Notes under the pieces: model-generated
Database searches by the model: none
Seen by the model: only the letters and a program-made list of their open reading frames with translations
What the model was told of the DNA's origin: nothing
Shown: in pieces, positions 10,229 through 20,201 of the stretch
Numbering within the stretch: position 1 is the stretch's first letter
How the letters are laid out: every line of letters begins with the position of its first letter
Made by a program: the position numbers and the translations under genes
Source of the DNA: Eucommia ulmoides
Taxonomy: Eukaryota > Streptophyta > Magnoliopsida > Garryales > Eucommiaceae
Assembly: GCA_016647705.1 (NCBI GenBank)
Contig: CM028334.1
Coordinates: 5,580,046 to 5,644,045 of the forward strand
Length of the DNA stretch: 64,000 nucleotides
Direction: 5' to 3'

Positions 10229-13088
10229 TAAAGTTCTAAATTAGTCTCTAATAAACTTTTAGTTATTGTATAAAAAACAAATGGATTTAAAAAAAAAAAA
10301 AAAAAGGAAACTGGGTATATGGAAAAACTGATTTAAATTACAAATCAAATAAGCCCCATAAAGTTTTAAGGACTAACTAGAGAAAATTATAACTTTGTGG
10401 CCAATTTGACATATTTCTTAAACTCAAGGACTAATGGCAGAACTTACCGTTATAAAATGAAATTAATGGTTTTTCAGATCGATCAACAAAGTCAATTGCC
10501 CATAAAAAGAAATCTGAGATATTATTTAATTATTCTGAAAATTAACAGATTTAACCCCCATATTAACGAATAAAAGGCAGTAATAGTTTAATATTTTTAT
10601 TATTAAAGTCTGCTAAACCAATAAAGTTTCCAAGATTTAATTACAGCCTCTTTGATCTGACAATGTTTGTGGGTGGGTAGAAGATTTAGATCTAGATCAA
10701 ATCACCCAAATTAAATCTGGTTTAATTTGGACAATACCTACCTATATATATATAATTTTAAAAGAATTTGAAAAGAAATTAAAAAATAAATGATTTATTA
10801 TATATATTTTTCAACGTTTAGTTTTTAATTTTTTTTTAACAAATAGAGCAATTTGTGTTTATTAATTTATTAGTATATGACCCGGGGTTAAAGTCACCAA
10901 TTTTAATTTAATACATTAAACTTAAATATTTTATATTTTATTCAAATTATTAATTATAAAAAGACATTTTGTTGAGAGTTTGCATTTTAGTTTCTCAACG
11001 AAATATAATTCAACGGATGAAAATATCTTCAACCGTCCAAGGTAAAAAATATTTCAAATGTAAGATATGTCCTTATATAATTTGTTGCGAGTTTTATGAT
11101 AAAAATCAATGATTGCTTATTTATTGAGAGTTTTATGATCTCAGCCCTTGAATCTAATCTAAAAGTTGAAAATTTCTCTTGATTTCTTTAAATCTTGAGC
11201 CTTAAATATTTAATCTAAGGGTATAGGCTTAGTTTGGTTCTCTTATGACTTTTTAAAAGGAGATGTTGAAAAAGAGTTGTGGGTTGTTTGGTAAATTTGT
11301 CAAAAAATGATTGCTGAAAATGAGAAGCACGTTGGTAAACATTTGTCTAAAAGACTATTAAATTACTAAAGTAGACATATTATATTTTCTTAATTATTCC
11401 TAATATAAACTAAGTATAAAAAACAAGGTACATATAAAAAGAAATATTTATTTATATTAGGGAAAAATATATTTTAAACTCTCTAGGTATTGACACATTT
11501 CTAAATGATCCATTTTCGTTTGAACGTTTCATTTTACTTTTTATTTATTTTTTTGCTAATCTCTTTCTCTCTCTCTCCCTCCCTATGAAAACACCTCGTA
11601 ACAGGGGGTGTTCACCCTTGTTCAACCGATAGGAAGGGAGGGAGTTGAGCGGGAGAGAGAGAGAGAGAGGGAGGGAGGAAGAGAGAGAGTTGAGCGGGAG
11701 AGAGAGTGTGAGAGAAGTCAAAGAAGAAAAAAATAATAAAAAAATGATTAAAAAATGTAAAATGACAATTTTGCCCTCAAATTCAATTAGTTTGGATGTC
11801 ATTTAGAAATATGTCAATAACTAGAGGGTTTAAAATGTACTTTTCCCTTTATACTAACCTATGATTGATATAAAAAAAAATTACAAATAAATTTTATAAT
11901 TGAAAATAACTTATATGTTGGAAATACAAAAAATTATTATCTAACATCTTGCAAATAAAAAATCAAAATATTATTAAATTAAAAAATTAAATATCATTTT
12001 GTATTAAGAAAATCTATATTTAAAACTTAAAATTGGAAGCTTAAACTTGAGAATAAATGAGAGCCCATAAAATCATTTTTCTTAATTCTCCTTAATTTCT
12101 CTACTTATTATTTTGTCATTTTTAATCATTCTCTCTTTCCTAAAAAATAAAGGAAGTAGATGTATATATTTATGTGATTAGTATGCAATACATCTCTTAA
12201 TAATTTATTATGTGTTCCGTCTTAGTGTTATATGAGTATAATTTTGATTTGTCAATATTCTGCTGCAAACCAAGTAGTTTTGAATGTACGAGTATTGATA
12301 AAGTAAAGATTTTTTATTTTTTTATTTTTTTTCGTTTTGCATGGGAAAGATTAATTATCCTAACAATAGGGTTTACTGTGTTACTTAAAATAAGTTATAT
12401 TGTTTAAGGGATTATTTTGTATATTGTGAAAACTTAAGGGTAAATTGAATATTTGTTTATTTCAAAAGAGAGAATTTTTTTTTTACATAATTACATTTTT
12501 GTTTGTTGTTGTAGAAAAAACATATTTTTAAGGATTACTTAAATAAAACTCATGCCAAAAGTGCAAAAAACTTATCACTCCAAATTTGTCCTTATTTTAT
12601 AGGTATAATCTTAATGACAAGTTCTACTAAGATAGTGGTAGCGAGAAATGAAGATAGCAGTGGTGAAAAAAAAACCGAAGTTGGTGGTGGCGAAAAATGA
12701 AGATGGTGTCGGCAAAGGAAGAGGAAAAGGGGGTCGTGACGAGGATAAGGTAGTCAGGGCGACAAACATATGAGCAATGTTTTATTTAGTTGGTGCTACG
12801 TTTTTTTAAGAGGAGTTGGTGCTATTTTTTTATTTTGTTTTAATAATAATACCCATGAACAATTTTTTATTTAGTCAATTCTTAAAAAGTTGTTTGATTT
12901 TAAAAGTGGAGTTGTAGAGGAAAACATTTCTTATTTTTGGTTAGGAGTGTATAAAGGTATGTTAGTTATTTGTAGAGATCATGAAACATAGAAAAGAAAG
13001 AGAAAAGATATCTGAAAAATATGACCAACCAAATTCAATTACAAAAACTTAATTTCTTTAAAATGATAGAAAAAAATGAAACATTATT
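10229..13088. other. Gene-free AT-rich segment (A-only)
   Basis: I see no gene. The stretch is low-GC with poly-A and poly-T runs. Part of 11870-12070 resembles, in reverse complement, the AT-rich stretch near 7640-7920, suggesting another degraded inverted-repeat element that I cannot delimit. Frames across 11545-11802 and 12210-12407 are low-complexity. Confidence 0.6.
11561..11720. repeat. Pyrimidine/purine inverted tracts
   Basis: A CT-rich tract (11561-11586) is followed after about 50 bp by GAGAGA/GGGAGG tracts (11633-11720), in which GTTGAGCGGGAGAGAGAG is repeated. The arms could pair or form triplex DNA. Confidence 0.6.
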
Positions 13089-13478
13089 TTAGTTCAAATT
13101 AATTGCACATTTTTACTAAAATTTGATTTTTTTTTTTTTTACCTCCCACAAATAAGAAAATAAATTCGCAATGGTACATCTCTTTATGTTTAACTAAAAT
13201 TTCATCATTCATTCAAATATTAAACAATACCCTCAATTGAAACACATAAAACTAAAATGTTCAAATATTAATTGGAAATAAATATTGAAAAAATTATGAA
13301 ATATTTCCAACAGTCTCAATAATATATAGTTAACCCATAAAAATAACATACAAAAATTCACTAACTAATATAAAATATTTTGTCAAACAAAATAAATACA
13401 AAATTAAATTTACACAATCAACTAAAATACATATATAAATTATTCCAAAACCCGCGCTTAGCGCGTGTCTAAAACTAG
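13089..13478 (+). mobile_element. Helitron 3' end, plus strand
   Basis: The sequence ends in CTAG followed by T (13475-13479), preceded by a short GC-rich hairpin CGCGC-TTA-GCGCG. This matches a Helitron 3' terminus. A homologous end lies at 63414-63794. Because homology between the two loci continues beyond CTAG, they share flanking DNA and are probably duplicated loci rather than independent insertions. The 5' end could not be placed. Confidence 0.6.
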
Positions 13479-13997
13479 TAAAAATAAAAAAGAGGAGCTA
13501 AAATAAGGTAAAATATATTTTATTTATTGAATATTTTTTTAATTTTTACTATTATTTTAATTAATTTTAATTTTAATATTAAATACAACCTCAACATTTA
13601 GTTGATTAAAAAAAGGAAAAAATACCAAATAGTCTCCTTAGAAGGTTAAATCTACAAGATAGTCCCACTATTTTTTTTTGCACAAGATAGTCCTTCAAAA
13701 AATGCTGGTTTGTACAAGATGGTCCTAAATTTATTGAAATGACGATTTCACCTTTTCTGCACCTTCTTTTTCTCCCTTCCTTTTTCACTCCCAAGTCTTG
13801 CACCTGATTTTTCCCCTGCACCTTCTTTCGACGAAATCTCTAACTGCTGTGACGTCCGCCTCCACGAATCCTACGAAATCCCTACCGTAATTGCGACAAA
13901 ATCCCCGACGTAATCTCCGCCTTCACGAATCCGACGAATGGTGAAAAATCTAATCTAAAATTTCCAGATTTAAGTTTTCAGATTTGGATTTCGGCAA

Positions 13998-14219
13998 TCA
14001 AAGGAGAAACGATCGCCCCGAGAGTCCAACGATCTCTTGCTTTATGCCGTCGGGATCAATGGCGAAGAGCTTGACGATTCGGTCAGAGACCTTCTTGGAG
14101 GACGATGACGGTTCGGATGAAGTGGCGGAAGATCTCGTGATATTGGCGTTGTAATAGTGGGACAACGAAGGAGTGATGCGGATTCGGGAAGAGAGTCTCT
14201 GAAAATCAGCGATCGCCAT
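13998..14219 (-). pseudogene. Captured first exon of a mitochondrial ferredoxin-like protein (C1-FDX type)
   Basis: The minus-strand frame from the ATG at 14219 starts MAIADFQRLSSRIR, a Ser/Arg-rich presequence typical of mitochondrial targeting. It continues through VSDRIVKLFAIDPDG and ends near EIVGLSGRSFLL. From memory this matches the N-terminal part of the plant 2Fe-2S ferredoxin-like subunit linked to respiratory complex I (Arabidopsis At3g07480 family). The cysteine-bearing cluster-binding portion is absent and the frame closes at a TGA right after SFLL, so no functional ferredoxin can be made. It lies inside the MULE-like insertion, which explains the truncation. The in-frame upstream ATG at 14258 is probably 5' UTR. 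Family assignment is fairly firm; the exact orthologue is not established. Confidence 0.6.
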
Positions 14220-14689
14220 TTGTGTGGTGGTGATGATGGTTTGGTTTGTGGAAAGCAAGCCATGGTTGAGAAATCATCTTGGGTTTTTTGCTTCCGATAT
14301 ATTTGTGTGTGTGTATATAATGTCTATGATTCAACAAATGTGTTGCAATTGAAAGAAATAGTAGCAAATTGGTTTGGAAAACGGAATTTGGTTTGAAAAA
14401 GGTTGTTTTGGTTGCTTGATTTTGGCAATTGTTGTTGGTTGTGTGTTTTGGAATTGATAAATGTTCTTCCTAATGTTGAGAGTTTAATTTCTGATTTTAG
14501 AAAAATTAAAGGATGATTAGTTTTTTTTTATGTTATGTTGAGAGAATTATCAATTTGCATAAAGAAATTGAGTTTTTGGATTGATTTAGTTGATTTGAAT
14601 AGAATTTAAAGTTTATTTGGTTGAATTGATTTGGTTTGTATTAATTTGAATGAAAAAATTGGAATGTAATACTATATTGTGTTGAATAC

Positions 14690-15055
14690 GGCGATAAAAG
14701 TGGAATATAACACGATCTCGTGTTATATTTCAATATGAGATCGTGTTGAATATAACACGAGATTGTGTTGAATATCAATATGAACGTAAGATAGAGAAAT
14801 TATCAATTTGAATGAAAAAATTGGAATGTGACATGATCTCGTATTATATTCAACATTAGATCGTGTTAAATATAATACGATTTGAGATTGTGTTGAATGA
14901 TGAAAAAATTATAATGTAACACGACTTCGTGTTATATTCAACACGAGATCGTATTGAATATAACACGATTTGAGATTGAGTTGAATGTAACACGATTTGA
15001 AAATGTGTTGAATATAATACGACCCTCGTATTGAATATAACACGAGGGATAAAAT
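14690..15055. repeat. Array of palindromic TCGTGTT/AACACGA repeats
   Basis: Roughly ten copies of the phrase ATATAACACGA and its reverse complement alternate with GATCTCGTGTT and GATTTGAGATTGTGTTG. Neighbouring units form hairpins. It lies inside the MULE-like element and has no coding content. Confidence 0.8.
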
Positions 15056-15162
15056 CATCACAAAAAGACAAAAGAATTATTTTGTAACGTGTTTAAAAAA
15101 AAATGTATTTGGTAGTTTTGTCCTTATACGATGACTTCTTGGTAACTGTCCTTTAAAAAAAA

Positions 15163-15231
15163 TCAGTTAAAAAAAGCGAGAATAAAAAATTATAAATAAT
15201 TTATTTAATAATTTTTCAAAACTTATTTCTT
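15163..15231. repeat. Right-hand flank shared with 63931-64000
   Basis: From TCAGTTAAAAAA onward the sequence matches the window's last 70 bases. It continues the homology that was interrupted at 13615. Confidence 0.75.
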
Positions 15232-15620
15232 TTGTATCATCTTTGATTTTTAGAACAAATATATAGCATGAGTTATATAACTTTTACCAACATGAGTTGG
15301 AGAAGCTCCTTAAGAAACACTTCCAGGGATCGAACTATGGGAGGGTTGTGAATCGAAAGTACTCTGTTGGGAGAGGTGTCTTGCTTCTAGCGTCCGACAG
15401 TACCTCGAATGATTAGTCTCCGCCAACCGTGGTGTGGGGACACCCTGGAAAACCGAAAAAAAAAAAGAATTACATAATTTGTTTTTTATTTTTTTTCCGA
15501 AAGCAAAAAAGGAATGTGAAAAATAATAAATTTTTAGAAGAAAACACAACCTTCGCTTACCAAGGACCTGTCAAAATCTGTAATTTTCTAAATTTCAGTG
15601 AAGGTTCATTATAGAGAGAG

Positions 15621-15626
<6 letters not shown>
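15232..15626. other. Intergenic, no gene recognised
   Basis: A moderately GC-richer patch (15310-15450) stands out from the AT-rich surroundings, but no family, TIR or coding signature is recognised. The frames across it are short. Confidence 0.5.

Positions 15627-15676
<50 letters not shown>
15627..15676. repeat. (AT)n microsatellite
   Basis: About 25 uninterrupted AT units lie immediately left of the second Helitron insertion. Confidence 0.95.
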
Positions 15677-15684
<8 letters not shown>

Positions 15685-15685
<1 letters not shown>

Positions 15686-18600
15686 TAACGTATAACCTGT
15701 GCCTGAAAGCACGAATGCAAAAAAAAAAAAAAATCTAATTACATTTAAGTCGAGTAACTAATCTCACTCAAGATATTACTAAAATTCTAATAATTTAGAG
15801 CACACTTAACAATTATAATAATTCAAAAAATCTTTTAAAATTGAGCTTCAATATATATTTCCAAAAAAAAAAAATGGGAGCATAACAATTTTTTTTCCCT
15901 TCGTGGTCACGCTGCTTTCCATGAGATGATTCCTCAATTGAAATGCCCCACGAAATCTCAGTTCCAACCTTCAATTTTGACCCCAAACATTTGAGATATG
16001 GACAAAAAAAATAATTAATTAGTTCATAAAACTACTTAATAAACCTTTTCATTAGATATAAAATCCTCAAGCATTTTTATGAGGTCTATTTTAGCTTCAA
16101 AAAATAGGGAAAAAATAAACCAAGTTTGATAAAAAAATAAAATAAAAATAAAGATTTGAATAATTGAATAAATAAACATATTAAACACAAAAAACAAAAA
16201 ACAAAGAACATAATGACTCACACCATTTTGCTGCCAGCCATAACAAATTTTGTTACTAATCGGATCAATATCACTTAACAACCCAAATATTAAATTAAAA
16301 AAATAAATAAAGAGAAGCAGAAGGACACTGACAACAAATGTTCATGTTTTTCTTATACCTACTTAGAGCTTCTGATAGATTCTCTTTTCCACTTTAGCAA
16401 CACGTTAAAAGATCAAAAAATACAAAACAAATCTCACCGAAAACAATAACAAAAACATTAATGAAAATGCATTCTACATAACTAAATTAATGATTGTAAA
16501 GATAGACAAAACAGACAAGAAACGACATTCACAGTTTAATTAACCGTTTATTTTAAGAAAAAAAAGAAATTAGAAACAAAAACAAAAAATTAAAGCAGAA
16601 ATTAAAAAATAAAACAAAACATAAATTATAAATCATTTTTTGAATCTAAGAAGAGGGTTAGGCCGCCATGGCTGCAACATCAGCTACCAATCGTGTTGCC
16701 CGCCATATAAGACAATTCAATATACCGAACCATTAACAAACTAACCCATAGAACACTAAGAAAAACACAAAAACAAGAACATGAAAAGCCTAAAACATAT
16801 AAAAAACATAGGGGAAAAAAAAACTACTATAACTGAAACTAAAGAAATAAAATAAAACTGAAACAAAAAAAAAATGGACTGAAACACACACTTTAAAAAA
16901 AAAAAGGAACGAAATAGAACAAAATAGAAAAAGAAAAAGAAACACTCATGACCTTAGAGATTAATAAGATCAGAAAAAAAAAAAATTCAAATGAAAAATG
17001 TTAGATATGCAAGAGAAATTGGTGGAGTTTAAAGAAGCAAAAAAAGGAATAATAGATACAGAGAGAGAGATCTTACCAGAAATGGATCAATCCAGACAGT
17101 CGATGGATGAGACGCCGAGAATCATCCATACCTTGCCCATGGTTAACATTGTAAGTAGAAACAATTTTGGGATTAATATCAGCGAAAATCATTATAAATC
17201 ATTGATCAAGAAATTAAAAACTAAAAATGAAAAGGAAGATACACATTGGATATTAATCTAGTAGAAAAAATCCGAGACCAATACTTGTTTTGTGTTGGAT
17301 TTGAGAAGAATTTCTTGGAAAAAAAAAAAAAGGGGTGAAGCAAATAATGAGATCCAAAACACAACCATAAATAGCTAGAAAAAGACACTGAAATTCCATT
17401 TCTTAAATTAAAATGGATTTGGGAATCAATCAAGTGATCAACTGAAATCCATTACTTATTTTGTTGTTATTGCTCCTCAGCCATTCTTTCAAATAAAGGG
17501 TTTGAACATATCATGATTCAAAACTGTAAAACAAAGATAATATAATTCAATGTCACTTGGATTACAATTAGATCAGTTATGGTGGATTGAGGCTATGTGG
17601 GATGGGGTAGGGAAGACCAGATATGGGCAATTCGAAGCCAAATATGGAAAATAGAACGTATGTTTGGCCAATTAGATCAATTGTTGTAATTTGTTCTCTC
17701 CCTCTCTCTCTCTTTTTTTGATAAACAACTATGATATTATACTATTGAAAGAGATACTTAAAACAGAATAAAATCGACAGAGACTGCTTTCAAGTTTCAC
17801 CATATCAAAATAGTACCCGACGATAAAAAATCAATATGGAACTAACTTCACATATACAATCAAATCAGATCAGATCGAAGAAGAAAAACACCAAAGAACA
17901 ACGTATTTAGCAACATTTCTCTGCTCTCACAAACATTAATATCGGAAAATATCATTTACGGGCAAACGAACACATGCATCTGAACAAAAACAGATCTAAT
18001 ATAAGAATGCCAGTTTACCTTGGTTAGAAGATGTTTTCAAGCTATATACATCTCACAATTAAAAATATCAATGAGAGGAGAAAGAAAATGGATACCTGTA
18101 TGAGCTTCTTCGGTTCAATCTCTCCCAATTCTTCTCTCTCGATCTATGTCTTCACTTCTTTGGTGGGAAACCGAAGAAGGTGAGATAGATAGAGAAAATG
18201 GGGGAGAGATGAGATTGAGAGAGAGGGTCGGCAGCAATGGTTGTAGTGGTGGTAGGGTAGCGTGCGTGCCATGCATCGATTGAGAGAGTAAGAGACAAAA
18301 AGAGAGAAAAACATATTTGGGCGTGGTGATGGTGATGGCGATGGAACGGCGACGACACGGTGATGGCCATGGAAGGGAAATTACAGAGGGTTTGGGCAGA
18401 TGGAAGCAATGGAGACAGAGTCGACACCAATTTGAGGAGCGGGAGAACACCGTTCAGATTGGAAGTTCCTGTTCAACAATCAAAAACACAAATCAATTTC
18501 AAGGAGAATATCGTCTAGGGTTTTGAGGGAGAGAGATACACTTGTTTAGAGAGAGACGTATGTGTTATGTTAATTAGGGAGAGAATTAGGGTCACAACTA

Positions 18601-18981
18601 TGGAGAGAATTAGTGTGAGCGAGAAAATTAGAAGAATTAGACATCCATAGGAATTGATTTATTATATTATAATCAATCAATTTAAAGGTAACAAATTTCT
18701 TTAATTAATTTCGGTGTTTGAATTAACATTATAAGAGAGAACTAAGACAGATAAAATTAAAAAATTAACAAATTATAAATCAAAACAGCCATATATAACC
18801 TTATTTCTATTTAAATAAATTTAATTTTCTTTTATAGTTCCTTAACTTATGTCATAAATATATCCTAATCAGCATTTTGTTTGTCTTAATTAACAGATTT
18901 ATTTGTTTTAGTCATATTTTTGTTTGTCTTAATCATAAATTTGTCATAATCAACAAAACTCGTCATATTTTATATAATAGA
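15685..18981 (-). mobile_element. Second non-autonomous Helitron, about 3.3 kb, minus strand
   Basis: On the minus strand it starts TCTATTATATAAAATATG beside a host A (18981/18982). It ends TTAG beside a T (15684/15685), a one-base variant of the usual CTRR. A degraded hairpin around CCTGTGCCTGAAAGCACG near 15696-15713 is clearly related to that of the Helitron at 445. It shares an internal block with that element (17570-17680 with 5455-5560; 18212-18300 with 5694-5760). No Rep/helicase frame is visible. The whole surrounding 9.4-kb segment is missing in copy B, so there is no clean empty site to confirm the ends. Confidence 0.62.
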
Positions 18982-20150
18982 TATATATATAGAGAGAGAG
19001 AGAGGAAACCATGAAAGTTACAGAACATCAAGCTTACATGTGTGGAAGTGATAAATGTTTTTCACATTGGCTCTCACTTCCTACCCCTACCTTTCTTTTT
19101 ATTTTTTTTAAAAGAATAAATTTAACCTTTTTACCCCCTAAAAGTTTATGTTTAGATTCGTTTTGTATTCAAACTTTTAATTGCAATGGTAGATCAAGAA
19201 AATTGGTTGAAAATGAGTTAATTTTTTTAAATCATTATTAAATATTTTTTAATTTATGAGAATTCAGAAAATTGATTGAGGGTGATCCAAAAAATTATTA
19301 AATATTTTTTAATTCATTAGAATTTATGCAAAATTTTAACATATTTTAATTTATTTTTTCTAAAAATATAGGAATAACAGTGTAAATTTTAAAAAACTGA
19401 GGATGGATTTGAATCCCACTAGACTCTTAATAGATCTGCCACTAACTGCAACATACCGCACATTAAAATTCATAAATTGTAACCAAATGGTTCAAATCGT
19501 CATTCTCAACTAGGGGTGTTCATGGCCGAACTAGGCCGAGTTCGGACCAGACCCAACCTAATAAATTATAAGAATTTGTAGGACTCAAGCCCGAGCCCGG
19601 TCCGGGCATCGGCCCCTATTCTCGTGCCCAAACTCATTCATTGTAAAATACATAAAACCCAAGCACGACCATTATATAATATTTTTAAATAATTAATAAA
19701 TATATTTTTAAATAAATTATATAATTAAATTTAATCTATATAACTATTATGAGTGAGAGTAAAAATAGAATTGGTTAGTTGCTAGTCCAACCCTAACAAT
19801 AATCAGGTCTAACTTTGGGAGCACTTACCTTATTCATGAGCTTAAACTTCAAATACAACCCCTAAAATGGCCAATATGCTGGGCGGACTCCCAGGCTCAT
19901 GAAGACCCCTATTCTCAAGTATAAATTTTATCCCAAAAAATAACATTTTCAGCTAGAATTTGACATATTCTTTTTAGGAACATAGTGAATCAGAACATTT
20001 CTTCTCTGCTCAAACATCATGGCCTAGCCGTTCTTGGATCCGGAGATTCTGGGTCTTTCAAATATCTATACAGTATATATATCATCTCCTTAAAATCACC
20101 ATAGCCCACAAGACATGATTTTGTTTTTCTTCCATTGTCTCTCCTCCCTA

Positions 20151-20179
20151 GGCTCTCTCTCTCTCTCTCTCTCTCTCTC
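20151..20179. repeat. (CT)n microsatellite in the pseudogene 5' leader
   Basis: A CT run about 25 bp before the start codon. The intact copy B keeps only a short CT run (48104-48118), so this tract has expanded in A or contracted in B. Confidence 0.85.
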
Positions 20180-20201
20180 GAATTTGTAGCATATAGCTGT
20201 A

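Larger units (their letters stand above)
13615..15152. mobile_element. Pack-MULE-like element carrying a ferredoxin exon
   Basis: The homologous locus near 63930 lacks this roughly 1.54-kb block, which marks it as an insertion. It is bounded by the 9-bp direct repeat TTAAAAAAA (13606-13614 and from 15153), the right length for a Mutator-like target duplication. The ends form weak inverted repeats: GGA..TACCAAATAGTC at the left, and GGA..TACCAAGAAGTC in the reverse complement of the right end. Inside are a captured exon (13998-14219, minus strand) and an array of palindromic CACGA/TCGTG repeats. The A-rich target duplication is low-complexity, so classification rests mainly on the empty site plus the inverted ends. 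Confidence 0.58.

Noticed and set aside
14690-15055. Regularly spaced palindromes suggesting a CRISPR array
   Set aside because: Units are variable in length with no unique spacers, and the genome is eukaryotic; it is a degenerate satellite.
19485-19497. GGTTCAAATCGTC resembling a tRNA B box (also in copy B)
   Set aside because: No matching A box or cloverleaf fits around it, so there is no tRNA call.
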